From positions 1 through 64,000 of the forward strand of contig CAMVGV010000003.1 of the NCBI GenBank assembly GCA_947167135.1: 64,000 nucleotides of DNA. Direction: 5' to 3'. The DNA comes from an uncultured Lachnospiraceae bacterium (GTDB lineage: Bacteria > Bacillota > Clostridia > Lachnospirales > Lachnospiraceae). Both the position numbers and the translations under genes were made by a program. The notes below the pieces were generated by a model. That model had not been told where the DNA came from and ran no database searches. It was given only the letters and a program-made list of their open reading frames with translations. This document shows, piece after piece, positions 1 to 9,019 of this stretch (positions within the stretch are counted from its first letter, which is position 1; the number at the start of each line of letters is the position of its first letter).

Positions 1-56
1 TAGCACGGAACAATCCGTGTTTAATCAAAATGTGACTTTTGGCGTCCGAATCATAC

Positions 57-93
57 TATAGTGAACGACAAAAAAATTTTGTCGTTCACTATA
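57..93. repeat. 17-bp perfect inverted repeat (hairpin), 3-nt loop
   Basis: tatagtgaacgacaaaa (57-73) / aaa / ttttgtcgttcactata (77-93). Confidence 0.9.
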
Positions 94-100
94 AAGTCTC

Positions 101-171
101 TGGCGGATGCGCACGGATTTTGTAAGGAAACATGCCGCTTATGCGGCCAAAATCCGGCGCAGTAAACGCCA
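101..171 (+). ncRNA. Candidate structured RNA (compound hairpin) upstream of an intrinsic terminator
   Basis: Nested pairings TGGCG(101-105)/CGCCA(167-171), GCGC(109-112)/GCGC(157-160), CGGATTTTG(114-122)/CAAAATCCG(148-156), GCCGC(134-138)/GCGGC(143-147). Confidence 0.4.
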
Positions 172-185
172 AAGTAAAAAGAACA

Positions 186-222
186 CCCCGTTCCTTCATC
201 AGGAAAGAACGGGGTTTTTTTT
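186..222 (+). terminator. Rho-independent terminator
   Basis: CCCCGTTC...GAACGGGG followed by TTTTTTTT. Confidence 0.8.
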
Positions 223-352
223 GCCGGCCCTTCAAAATTCTTTGAAACATTTTTTTGAAGCAAGGTATTGAAATCAGGGTAACTATTCGGAAGCCGGAGG
301 GTTCTGAACGGATACATCAGGGAAAAACGGAAAATATAAAAGGAGGGACAGT

Positions 353-1621
353 ATGAAAAAGGAAAAAAAAGGGACGTTGATAGCTTTAATTACAGTCTGC
401 GTCATGCTTTTCGGTTGCGCTGGGGCGGGAGCTGCAGCTCCGGGTGCTCCCGAAAAGGCTGATAAGCCGGAGGCGGCTCAGACGGAAAGCACCGCGACGG
501 AGAGCACCACAATGGAAAGCACCGTGACGGAGAGCACAGAGACAAATGAGGCAACGAAGGAGGAGCCGGAGCAGCCTGAGGATGAATATAATATGCCTGA
601 GGATTTTGTTCAGTTCCAGTCCGGAAAGCTTGAATTCAAGGACTTTGACGAGATCATTTCGTGCCTGAAGGACGGACAGGGCTATGCCTACATCAAGGTA
701 TACGGATATGACGGAGACGTTCTCGCGGTAGCCGAGCAGGTATTCCTTGCGGACCATTCCGCACCGGAAGCATCACTCTACGCAATGAAGGACGGCAAGC
801 CCCACTGCATGGGAATGGTTGTCGGGAACGGAAGCGCGTATCCCTTAAGGCTTGAAGACGGGATCATATACGGCGGTGACAATCATAATTACGATACCTA
901 TTTTCTTTCCGAATCGGCGGGTATCCCGGGAATAATGCAGAAGGATGCGGTTTATGACGGAATAGACAGTGACGGTGAATTCGGCGGATTTATGAGAGAT
1001 GAAAATGTTTTTGATAAGGATAAGGATTTTACCGGCGGACAGAAGGAATTTGACGCCCTGATCGCTGAGAGGGAAAGTAAGCCTGTTATCGAGTTCACGA
1101 TCATCGGAGAGGAGTCCGGCAGTGCCTCAGCCCTTCCCGCTTATAAATATACGGGAACGGAGGAAATGTATGCGGAGGTTTCGGATTATCTCATAAAGGA
1201 AATCGCTCCCCATTTTGAAGAGGCAGGCGTATGCATACCTTATTTTGAAAAGGTTGCGGTTGACGACAGCAATAAGGACGATATCATTTTCTACGGAAGC
1301 TTCTGGGTAGATAACTATGATCGGAACGGAGACACACTTGAGTTTGTATCCGGCGGACACTTCCCCGGAGCCATCCACCTGAAGAAGCTGGACAACGGAT
1401 ATGAGGCTTTGAAAATGGATATGGTGGAGGACGGCAGCGTCTTCGAACCCAGTGCAAAGAAGATCTACGGAAAGTATTATGACGACTTTATGAAGATCTA
1501 TTCGGACAGTGACGCAAACGAAGAGGTAAGGAAGCAGTTCATATCCGATTATGTGAAGGCAAATGATCTCGATATCAAAGCATACAAGGACTACGGCTGG
1601 GATCCCGTGAGCCTGGAGTGA
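353..1621 (+). CDS. Lipoprotein of unknown function with Thr/Glu/Ser-rich linker
   Basis: SD ggagg before ATG; lipobox MLFGC; TEST-type low-complexity linker after the signal peptide. Confidence 0.8.
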   Translation: MKKEKKGTLIALITVCVMLFGCAGAGAAAPGAPEKADKPEAAQTESTATESTTMESTVTESTETNEATKEEPEQPEDEYNMPEDFVQFQSGKLEFKDFDEIISCLKDGQGYAYIKVYGYDGDVLAVAEQVFLADHSAPEASLYAMKDGKPHCMGMVVGNGSAYPLRLEDGIIYGGDNHNYDTYFLSESAGIPGIMQKDAVYDGIDSDGEFGGFMRDENVFDKDKDFTGGQKEFDALIAERESKPVIEFTIIGEESGSASALPAYKYTGTEEMYAEVSDYLIKEIAPHFEEAGVCIPYFEKVAVDDSNKDDIIFYGSFWVDNYDRNGDTLEFVSGGHFPGAIHLKKLDNGYEALKMDMVEDGSVFEPSAKKIYGKYYDDFMKIYSDSDANEEVRKQFISDYVKANDLDIKAYKDYGWDPVSLE

Positions 1622-1625
1622 ACTA

Positions 1626-1736
1626 ATTCCGGGCATCACCCGAAGTCATTCCGGGCATCACCCGAGGTCATTCCGGGCATCACCCGAAGTCATTCCGGGC
1701 ATCACCCAATGTCATTCTGAGCGAAGCGAAGAATCT
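1626..1736. repeat. Tandem array (22-nt unit, 4 copies) ending in a dispersed hairpin repeat
   Basis: attccgggcatcacccgaagtc at 1626, 1648, 1670, 1692, then attctgagcgaagcgaagaatct (1714-1736). Confidence 0.9.
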
Positions 1737-1764
1737 TTACAATAACTGCTTATCGGAGGTATAA

Positions 1765-2547
1765 ATGAAAAAAATCCTACTCAGCATAATACTTACTGCA
1801 GCAACGGCCATTTCAATGACGGCCTGCGGGGCAGGCAATGCAGCATCAAAGGCCGGATCGGACGGGCTGTATGCCACGACACACGAAGAAACGCCCTCTC
1901 CGGAATGGGTTCAAAAGCTGCCCTCGGCACAGGATGAGAAGGTAACCCAGCTCTTTATCGTAGCGGGACTCGGCGAGGATAAGACCACTGCCACGGTTTC
2001 CATGCACGAGAGGGATAAGGAGGGCAAGTGGAAGGAGATCCTGTCAACTCCCGGCTTTGTGGGAAAGAATGGTCTATGCAGGGATGAGGATCATATAGAG
2101 GGCTGCGGCCAGACTCCAATGGGAATATACAGGTTCAATAAGGCCTTCGGTATAGCCGATGATCCGGGATGTGCGATCCCCTACGTAAAGGCCGATGATG
2201 ACACCTACTGGTCCGGCGATTCAAGGGAAGGCATGCATTATAATGAAATGGTAAGCATAAAGGATTATCCGGATCTTATACTGGATGACAGCGAGCATAT
2301 AGTGGATTATGACTATCAGTATCAGTACTGCCTGAATATAAGCTTTAATGAGGACGGGACTCCGGGCAGGGGTTCCGCGATATTCCTCCACTGCCTGGGA
2401 CCCTTAAAGCCCTATACCGGTGGATGTGTTTCCATTCCGGAAAACCAGATGAAGAAGGTTATGCAGAATGTACGTGAGGACTGCGTTGTAATAATCGACA
2501 CGCTTCAAAGCATCTCTCCCGAATATTGGGAGGAATGGGGACTTTGA
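1765..2547 (+). CDS. L,D-transpeptidase (YkuD-type) lipoprotein
   Basis: Lipobox SMTACG; catalytic-type motif IFLHCLGPLKPYTGGCVSIPE. Confidence 0.8.
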   Translation: MKKILLSIILTAATAISMTACGAGNAASKAGSDGLYATTHEETPSPEWVQKLPSAQDEKVTQLFIVAGLGEDKTTATVSMHERDKEGKWKEILSTPGFVGKNGLCRDEDHIEGCGQTPMGIYRFNKAFGIADDPGCAIPYVKADDDTYWSGDSREGMHYNEMVSIKDYPDLILDDSEHIVDYDYQYQYCLNISFNEDGTPGRGSAIFLHCLGPLKPYTGGCVSIPENQMKKVMQNVREDCVVIIDTLQSISPEYWEEWGL

Positions 2548-2583
2548 GATTGTTATTCTGAGGGTTTTGAGGTATGATGATTT

Positions 2584-2720
2584 AAGATCCTTCGTCGCTA
2601 AAGCTCCTCAGGATGACAGGTGAGAGGGCTAAAGCTCCTCAGGATGACAGGCGAGAGGGCTAAAGCTCCTCAGGATGACAGGTGAGAGGGCTAAAGCTCC
2701 TCAGGATGACAGGCGAGACG
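2584..2720. repeat. Tandem array (31-nt unit, 4 copies) containing an arm of the dispersed repeat in reverse orientation
   Basis: gctaaagctcctcaggatgacaggtgagagg at 2597, 2628, 2659, 2690; preceded by aagatccttcgtc (partner arm). Confidence 0.9.
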
Positions 2721-2782
2721 ATGTGAAGCCTTTCTGTCCGGGGGAGAGCGCAGGGTTACTATTTTTAGAGGAGGAATAAAAA

Positions 2783-3232
2783 ATGGTTACAGATCACGTA
2801 AAGGGGTATCAGCATGTGGGGATACCTGCGGAGAACATTGAGGAGACAAGGAAATTCTACACATCTCTCGGCTTCAAGGCGAAATATGAGACGATAAATA
2901 ATGAAAAGCCTGTTGTTTTCTATGAGCTTGGGGATATCCTTATCGAAACCTATGAAAGAAAAGAGGGGGTTGCAAAGGTTACCGGTGCTGTGGATCATAT
3001 AGCACTGAATGCAGTGGATATAGTCAGCTGCTATGAGGAGCTGAAAAAGGGCGGCTTCGATATAGCTGAGGGTCCCTGCCATCTGCCATTCTGGGATCAC
3101 GGCGTTATCTACGTGGTGATAAACGGTCCCAATAAGGAAAGAGTAGAATTTATCCAGCAGTTTAAGTCAGAGGAAGAAAAGGATAATGCGCTTAAGGCTT
3201 TGGGAATCCCCGAAAAAGCTCCGGAGGCTTAA
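2783..3232 (+). CDS. VOC superfamily (glyoxalase/bleomycin resistance-like) protein
   Basis: HVGIPAENIEETRKFYTSLGFKA... VDHIALNAVDI... GKERVEF-like pattern; SD gaggagg. Confidence 0.8.
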   Translation: MVTDHVKGYQHVGIPAENIEETRKFYTSLGFKAKYETINNEKPVVFYELGDILIETYERKEGVAKVTGAVDHIALNAVDIVSCYEELKKGGFDIAEGPCHLPFWDHGVIYVVINGPNKERVEFIQQFKSEEEKDNALKALGIPEKAPEA

Positions 3233-6200
3233 GAAGCTTTCTGCTCTTCTGATAACGATCTTCTTATACACGGGAACCGTTCATCCGGTTTCCGGTATTT
3301 TTGCGTCCGAAATTCCGGAGGCGGATGCTGGTACGGAGACCGGAGATACAGGCAGTTTGGCGGCTACGGAGGCCGGAGATACAAGCAGTTTGGCGGCTAC
3401 GGAAACACGTGAGATAAGTTCTTATGAGGATCTGGCACTGCTTTCGGAAAGGTCCGTCGATGAGAGCTATACAAAGGGCGTCCACTACATCCTTACCCGG
3501 GATATAGATCTTACAGGAAGGGAATTCCGGCCGCTATCCATATTTGCCGGCGACTTTGACGGACAGGGGCATAAGGTCACCGGCTTTTCCTTTACGGAAC
3601 AGCAGGATAAGACCGGATTCATAAGGACCGTTACCTCCTCCGGAAGGATCAGGGATCTTGAGCTTTTTGGAGAGGCCGCTCCTACCGGGGAGAGCTCTGA
3701 AACCGGAGGGATCGCCGGAGTCAATTACGGTCTTATCGAGGACTGCAGCTTTGACGGCTCTGTACTCTCCTTTGAAATAGCAGGGGGTATCGCCGGACAC
3801 AATATGGAAGGCGGGATCATAAGGAACTGTGTGAACAGGGCCTCCGTAAACGCTACCAGAAGGACCGGAGGGATCGCCGGCTTCAATGAGGGGCTTATCC
3901 AAAACTGCGGGAACAGGGGAGGCATAAATGCCGACAGCAGGACCGCCCATGAAATGGACGAGGAGCGTAAGGGGGAAGAAGATGAGGATGAGGAGAATGT
4001 CCTTGATAAGCTTATCCCCGACAGCATCGATCTTAAGGATGAGGATCTCTTTGAAAGATACGGAAACGATCTGAAGATAATCTATACCGGAGGTGTGGCG
4101 GGAGTTTGCTCGGGCACCATTACGGATTCGGTTAATTCGGGGGTCGTGGGATACCCCCATGTGGGCTATAAGACCGGGGGCATCACCGGCTATGACAGGG
4201 GTATAATCTCGGGCTGCAGGAACCTTGGGCATGTCTTTGCGAGAAAGGATGCGGGGGGTATCGCCGGACAGTTCGAGCCCTATGCGGTAAACGCCTACTC
4301 TGAGGATGCCCTGAAAAGAGCCGGGGACAGCCTTATCAGCCTTTCAGACAGGATAGAGGATTTTCACAGGGATTTCGGGAATGAAGACGACATCACCCAG
4401 TCCCACATAGATACCATAAGGGCAACATCGGATGAGCTGAGACAGCTTATTAAGGATTATAAGGAATACTACAGATGTAAGGATGATTCCGTTGAAAAGG
4501 AGATCCACGCAAAGGTAGACAGGATAAGGGAGATAGGGGACTCCATAGAGCTTAGGAAGTACGACCGGGAAACAAAGGAGGCACTGCAGACCTTTATCGA
4601 CAATTCCGGTGAGATAAAGAGGCTAATAAACGCATCGAGAGAAGCCCGTGATGCGGGAGTAAATGCCGATATGACCTACTTCCTTGAGAAGATAAGGGAT
4701 ATCGCGGTGACAGACACTGAAGCCGTGGACACACTTATCGGCCGTGCGATCCGGGTAAGCAAGGATGTGAAAAAGACGGATAAAAGGCTGGAGGAATTAA
4801 GGGATGCTTCCAATGATCTGGATGATTACTTAAGGGGCTGTATCGACGACTATAAGCATGATCTCCGTATAACCTCCGATGACATACAGTCGAGGACAGA
4901 CAGGATGGCTGACGAGATGGATATCCTGTCCGAAGGCTTAAAGGACAGTGACAGCGCCATAAGGAAGGATATTGACAGTATCGTTTCTTCCCTTAACAGC
5001 CTGAATGATGATATCTCTGACAGCTATAAGGAGGTGCAGTCAGAGCTTCAGAGGCTCTATGATACGGATGATAAAAAAGATATCTTTGATGATATCTCGG
5101 ATGATCCGGACCCGGATTTAAGAAAGGGAGTGCTTCTAAGCTCCATCAATGAAGGAGAGATAGAAGGCGATATAAACTGTGGCGGAATAGTTGGTATAAT
5201 TTCCGAGGATTTTGACATCCGGTCGGATTTCGAGGTGGTCTCGGAGGGGCAGATAAGCTTAAACTATGATAGGTACGAAAAGGCTACGGTACTTAAGTGC
5301 AGGAACACCGGGGATGTGACCGTAAGAAACGACTGTGCGGGAGGCATAGCCGGAAGGGCAGATCTCGGGGCGCTGATAAGCTCGGACAACTTCGGCAGGA
5401 TAGAGTCCCTGGAGGGCTCCTATGCAGGGGGCATAGCCGGAAGAAGCGCCCATATGATAAGAGACTGCCACTCAAGATGTGAGGCAGTAAGTGAAAAATA
5501 TGCTGGAGGAATAGCCGGACTTGCCCACAGCATGGTAGGTAATATCTGCCTTTCCGCGGTGGATCCGTCCCTCGGCTTCCATGGAGCGGTGGCCGGAGAT
5601 ACGGATAATGCGGATCTCGAACAAAAGGACAGGGGAACTGTAAGCGGAAATATCTTTGTTTACAGGGGCCTCGGAGCAATTAACGGAGTTACCGACAGGG
5701 ATGAGGCAAGGAGCGTAGATTATGATGAACTCCTTAATATCGAGGGTCTGTCCGGAGACTTCGGGACAATGACCGTGGTCTTTAAGGATGAGGGAAAAAC
5801 CGTAAAAAGACTGTTTGTTCCCTACGGCGGCAGTGTCAGTGAGGATGATTACCCGGAAATAAAGGGAAATCCCGACGGACAGTTCGGATACTGGGAGGAT
5901 AAGGGTCTTAACGCTGTCTGGCAGAATGAAACGGTCAATGCGGTATACGTGGATTATGTCACAAGCGTCGCCTCCGACGGTAGCGAAAAGCCGGGGATGA
6001 TAGTAAACGGAAGGTTCTATGACGGCACTGATCTCTATTACAGCGAGGAAGACAGGGATCAGGAGGTGCCGGAAGGGAACAGGCTCTATAAGGCAATAAG
6101 CTTTGAGATAAGAAATCCCTACGGCGTTCCGGAAAATTCCGTCTTTACCGTCAGATACAGGGCAGATGGGAGCGATCCGGGAGACTGTGTTCTCATAAAT

Positions 6201-6413
6201 CAGGATGGAAGTTATAATACAGCGGAAAGCCGCAGAGACGGTGATTACATTGTTTTCGAGATGAAGGGGCAGGGAACATTTTATCTTGCCCATACCGGAA
6301 GGGAAAGGGTCAGATCCATTGCGGTGATCGCAGCTATATCGGCTGTCTCCGTGACTGTTCTGGTGCTTGTCATTTCGGCTCTTCTAAGGAAAAGAAAGGA
6401 AAAGATCAAATAG
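3186..6413 (+). CDS. GLUG-repeat / coiled-coil surface protein with signal peptide and C-terminal TM anchor
   Basis: Repeated GGIAG.N.G.I..C.N.G GLUG-like motifs, long central coiled coil, YGGSVSEDDYPE InlB-B-like module, C-terminal TM plus RKRKEK. Overlaps the VOC ORF by 47 nt. Confidence 0.8.
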   Translation: MRLRLWESPKKLRRLKKLSALLITIFLYTGTVHPVSGIFASEIPEADAGTETGDTGSLAATEAGDTSSLAATETREISSYEDLALLSERSVDESYTKGVHYILTRDIDLTGREFRPLSIFAGDFDGQGHKVTGFSFTEQQDKTGFIRTVTSSGRIRDLELFGEAAPTGESSETGGIAGVNYGLIEDCSFDGSVLSFEIAGGIAGHNMEGGIIRNCVNRASVNATRRTGGIAGFNEGLIQNCGNRGGINADSRTAHEMDEERKGEEDEDEENVLDKLIPDSIDLKDEDLFERYGNDLKIIYTGGVAGVCSGTITDSVNSGVVGYPHVGYKTGGITGYDRGIISGCRNLGHVFARKDAGGIAGQFEPYAVNAYSEDALKRAGDSLISLSDRIEDFHRDFGNEDDITQSHIDTIRATSDELRQLIKDYKEYYRCKDDSVEKEIHAKVDRIREIGDSIELRKYDRETKEALQTFIDNSGEIKRLINASREARDAGVNADMTYFLEKIRDIAVTDTEAVDTLIGRAIRVSKDVKKTDKRLEELRDASNDLDDYLRGCIDDYKHDLRITSDDIQSRTDRMADEMDILSEGLKDSDSAIRKDIDSIVSSLNSLNDDISDSYKEVQSELQRLYDTDDKKDIFDDISDDPDPDLRKGVLLSSINEGEIEGDINCGGIVGIISEDFDIRSDFEVVSEGQISLNYDRYEKATVLKCRNTGDVTVRNDCAGGIAGRADLGALISSDNFGRIESLEGSYAGGIAGRSAHMIRDCHSRCEAVSEKYAGGIAGLAHSMVGNICLSAVDPSLGFHGAVAGDTDNADLEQKDRGTVSGNIFVYRGLGAINGVTDRDEARSVDYDELLNIEGLSGDFGTMTVVFKDEGKTVKRLFVPYGGSVSEDDYPEIKGNPDGQFGYWEDKGLNAVWQNETVNAVYVDYVTSVASDGSEKPGMIVNGRFYDGTDLYYSEEDRDQEVPEGNRLYKAISFEIRNPYGVPENSVFTVRYRADGSDPGDCVLINQDGSYNTAESRRDGDYIVFEMKGQGTFYLAHTGRERVRSIAVIAAISAVSVTVLVLVISALLRKRKEKIK

Positions 6414-6417
6414 CGGG

Positions 6418-9018
6418 ATGGAAGAGAATAAGGGCTTTATGTACAGATTAGCCGCATTTATCGTGGACAGAAGGAAAGCATTTATGGTGCTTTTCATTAT
6501 TGCCATTATCTACTGTCTCGTCCGCATATCGGATGTAAGCGTGGAGGATGATGTTACCAAGTACCTGCCACAGGATACGGAGACAAGGCAGGGCGTGGAT
6601 ATCATGGACAACGAATTCGAGACCCACGGATCCGCGAAGATACTGCTTGCGAACATCACCTATGATCAGGCCTTTATCGTGGCAAAGGGGCTTGAGGAGA
6701 TAGACGGGGTAGATACCGTAAAATTCTACGATCCCGAGGATGATGATTATAAGGACGACAGCCTGGAGGATTATTACCGCGATTCCGCCGCACTTATAAC
6801 CCTGACCTTTGACGAGGAAAAGGATACGGAGCTTTCGCAGCAGGCAATAAAGGAAGTCCGGGATTATGTGAAGGAGTACGATAATTACGTATTTACCACG
6901 GTGGATCTGGATGAATCCGCAGAGCTTAAGTCTGATGTGAGCTTTATACTTCTGATTGCGGTATTCGTGATACTCGGAGTACTCTTATTCACCTCCTCAA
7001 CCTATGCCGAGGTTCCGATATTTATGTTAACCTTTGTCACCGCGGCTATTTTGAATAAGGGCACAAATTATATATTTGGTACCGTTTCATTTATTTCAAA
7101 TTCGGTTGACGTAATCTTGCAGCTGGCCCTCGCCATAGACTATGCCATAATCATGTTCCACAGATATATGGAGGAGCATGATAAGGGGCTGGAGCCGAGG
7201 GATGCGGTGGTGGCAGCCTTAAGCAAGGCAATAATAGAGATATCATCAAGCTCCCTTACGACAATGGCAGGTATGGTGGCGCTGGTATTTATGCAGTTTA
7301 AGATCGGACAGGATCTGGGGCTTGTGCTCTGTAAAGCCATTCTTTTCTCAATGCTTTCGGTGTTCCTCTTTATGCCCGGGCTCATTATGTGGTTCAGGAA
7401 CAATATCGACAAGACCCGCCATAAGAGCTTTGTTCCGAAGATCACAGCATGGGGGAAATTCATTGTGCGGACAAGACATGTTTTCCCCATAATCTTTCTT
7501 GTAATCATAGTCTTTGCCTTCAGGCTTTCAAATTCCGCGACCTATATTTTTGATAAATATACCGCCCGTGGTCCGAAAAAGACGGCTTATGTGGAGGCAA
7601 AGGACAGGATAGACGAGACCTTTGAAACCGGAAATAACCTTGCCATAGTCATTCCCAAGGGTGATTATGAGAAGGAAGCGGAGATCATAAAGAACCTGAA
7701 ATCCAGGGATTACGTCGATGATGTTCTGGCTCTTGCCAATGTGGAGGTCGGAGACAATAAGGAGTATGTTCTGACAGACAGCGTGAACCCAAGGGATTTC
7801 GCGGAAATAGCGGATGTGGATGCAGGGATAGCGAAGCTTCTGTACACGGTCTACGCCCAGGATAAGGAGAGCTACGGAGCCTTTATCGACGGAATAGATG
7901 AGTACAGAGTGTCGGTTCTGGATCTTATCGATTTCATTTATGACAAAAAGGAGGCCGGTACCTTTAACCTAAGCGCAAAGCAGAGTAAGGACCTCGACGA
8001 TATCCATGAGCAGATAGAGACCGCCAGGGTGCAGCTTGAAAGCGAGGATCATTCCAGGATCATCTTTACCCTTAAGGGGGAAGTGGAGGGAGAGACTACC
8101 TACAGAGAGGTGGATGAAATAAGGAAGATGGTCCAGTCCTTCTATAAGGACAGGATCTTCGTTGTGGGTGATCCGACGGCGGCAGCCGATCTTTCAAGCT
8201 CCTTCAATAATGACAATCTGCTCATAAGTGTGCTTACGGCATTTTTTGTAGGCGTTATACTGCTATTCACCTTCCAGAGCATAAGCCTTCCCTTTATCCT
8301 CTTACTTACCATTCAGGGTAGTATCTGGATAAACTTTGCTATACCGAATATCACCGACAATCCGCTTTATTTCCTCGCTTACCTTATAGTAAGCTCCATA
8401 CAGATGGGGGCTACCATAGACTACGCCATAGTCATCACAAACAGGTACGTTACCCTTCGGCAGGAAACCTCCGACAGGAGGGAGCTGGTGATAAGGTCCT
8501 TAAATGAATCCTTTGCCACCATAGTGACAAGCGGTACCATACTTACGGTCTGTGGCTTCCTGGTCGGGAATCTGACCAGCAACGCGGTTATCGCAAACCT
8601 TGGAACAGCCCTCGGACGGGGGACGCTTCTCAGCATTGCAATGGTCATGATAATACTGCCGCAGCTTCTCTATATCTTTGACCCCATATTTGACAAGAGC
8701 TCCTTTAAGGTCAAGACGCCGGAGCTCGGAGGCTCTCTCGCAGGCACAGCGCTGCAGAGGACGGCGGGCACCATGGTGATAAACGGTACGGTGAACGGAT
8801 ATTTCTCAGGATACCTTATCGGGGAATTTAAGGGTACTATGAACGGCGATATCAACCTCACCTTAAGGCGGGGGACAGCAGGGCCGGAAGCGAAGCCGGA
8901 TGCGGAAGAGGCAGGTGTAAAGCCGGATGCGGAGGAAACAGAAGTGAAGCCGGATGTGGAAGCGGTGGAAGCAGCGAAGCCGGATGCGGAAGAGGTATCT
9001 GTGACGGACAGAGAATAG
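6418..9018 (+). CDS. MMPL/RND-family transporter
   Basis: Two TM halves with internal duplication (AIDYAIIMFHRYMEE and ATIDYAIVITNRY); 4-nt gap from the upstream ORF; unusual C-terminal extension. Confidence 0.9.
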   Translation: MEENKGFMYRLAAFIVDRRKAFMVLFIIAIIYCLVRISDVSVEDDVTKYLPQDTETRQGVDIMDNEFETHGSAKILLANITYDQAFIVAKGLEEIDGVDTVKFYDPEDDDYKDDSLEDYYRDSAALITLTFDEEKDTELSQQAIKEVRDYVKEYDNYVFTTVDLDESAELKSDVSFILLIAVFVILGVLLFTSSTYAEVPIFMLTFVTAAILNKGTNYIFGTVSFISNSVDVILQLALAIDYAIIMFHRYMEEHDKGLEPRDAVVAALSKAIIEISSSSLTTMAGMVALVFMQFKIGQDLGLVLCKAILFSMLSVFLFMPGLIMWFRNNIDKTRHKSFVPKITAWGKFIVRTRHVFPIIFLVIIVFAFRLSNSATYIFDKYTARGPKKTAYVEAKDRIDETFETGNNLAIVIPKGDYEKEAEIIKNLKSRDYVDDVLALANVEVGDNKEYVLTDSVNPRDFAEIADVDAGIAKLLYTVYAQDKESYGAFIDGIDEYRVSVLDLIDFIYDKKEAGTFNLSAKQSKDLDDIHEQIETARVQLESEDHSRIIFTLKGEVEGETTYREVDEIRKMVQSFYKDRIFVVGDPTAAADLSSSFNNDNLLISVLTAFFVGVILLFTFQSISLPFILLLTIQGSIWINFAIPNITDNPLYFLAYLIVSSIQMGATIDYAIVITNRYVTLRQETSDRRELVIRSLNESFATIVTSGTILTVCGFLVGNLTSNAVIANLGTALGRGTLLSIAMVMIILPQLLYIFDPIFDKSSFKVKTPELGGSLAGTALQRTAGTMVINGTVNGYFSGYLIGEFKGTMNGDINLTLRRGTAGPEAKPDAEEAGVKPDAEETEVKPDVEAVEAAKPDAEEVSVTDRE
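8886..9006 (+). repeat. Degenerate in-frame KPDAEE repeats at the C-terminus of the MMPL transporter
   Basis: KPDAEEAGVKPDAEETEVKPDVEAVEAAKPDAEE. Confidence 0.85.
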
Positions 9019-9019
9019 T

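Noticed and set aside
1626-2720. CRISPR-like regular repeats
   Set aside because: Units of 22 and 31 nt are contiguous with no spacers, and no cas genes are present. They are tandem duplications.
5472-6293. 273-aa minus-strand ORF and other long ORFs antisense to the GLUG and MecA-region genes
   Set aside because: Antisense shadow ORFs without family motifs.
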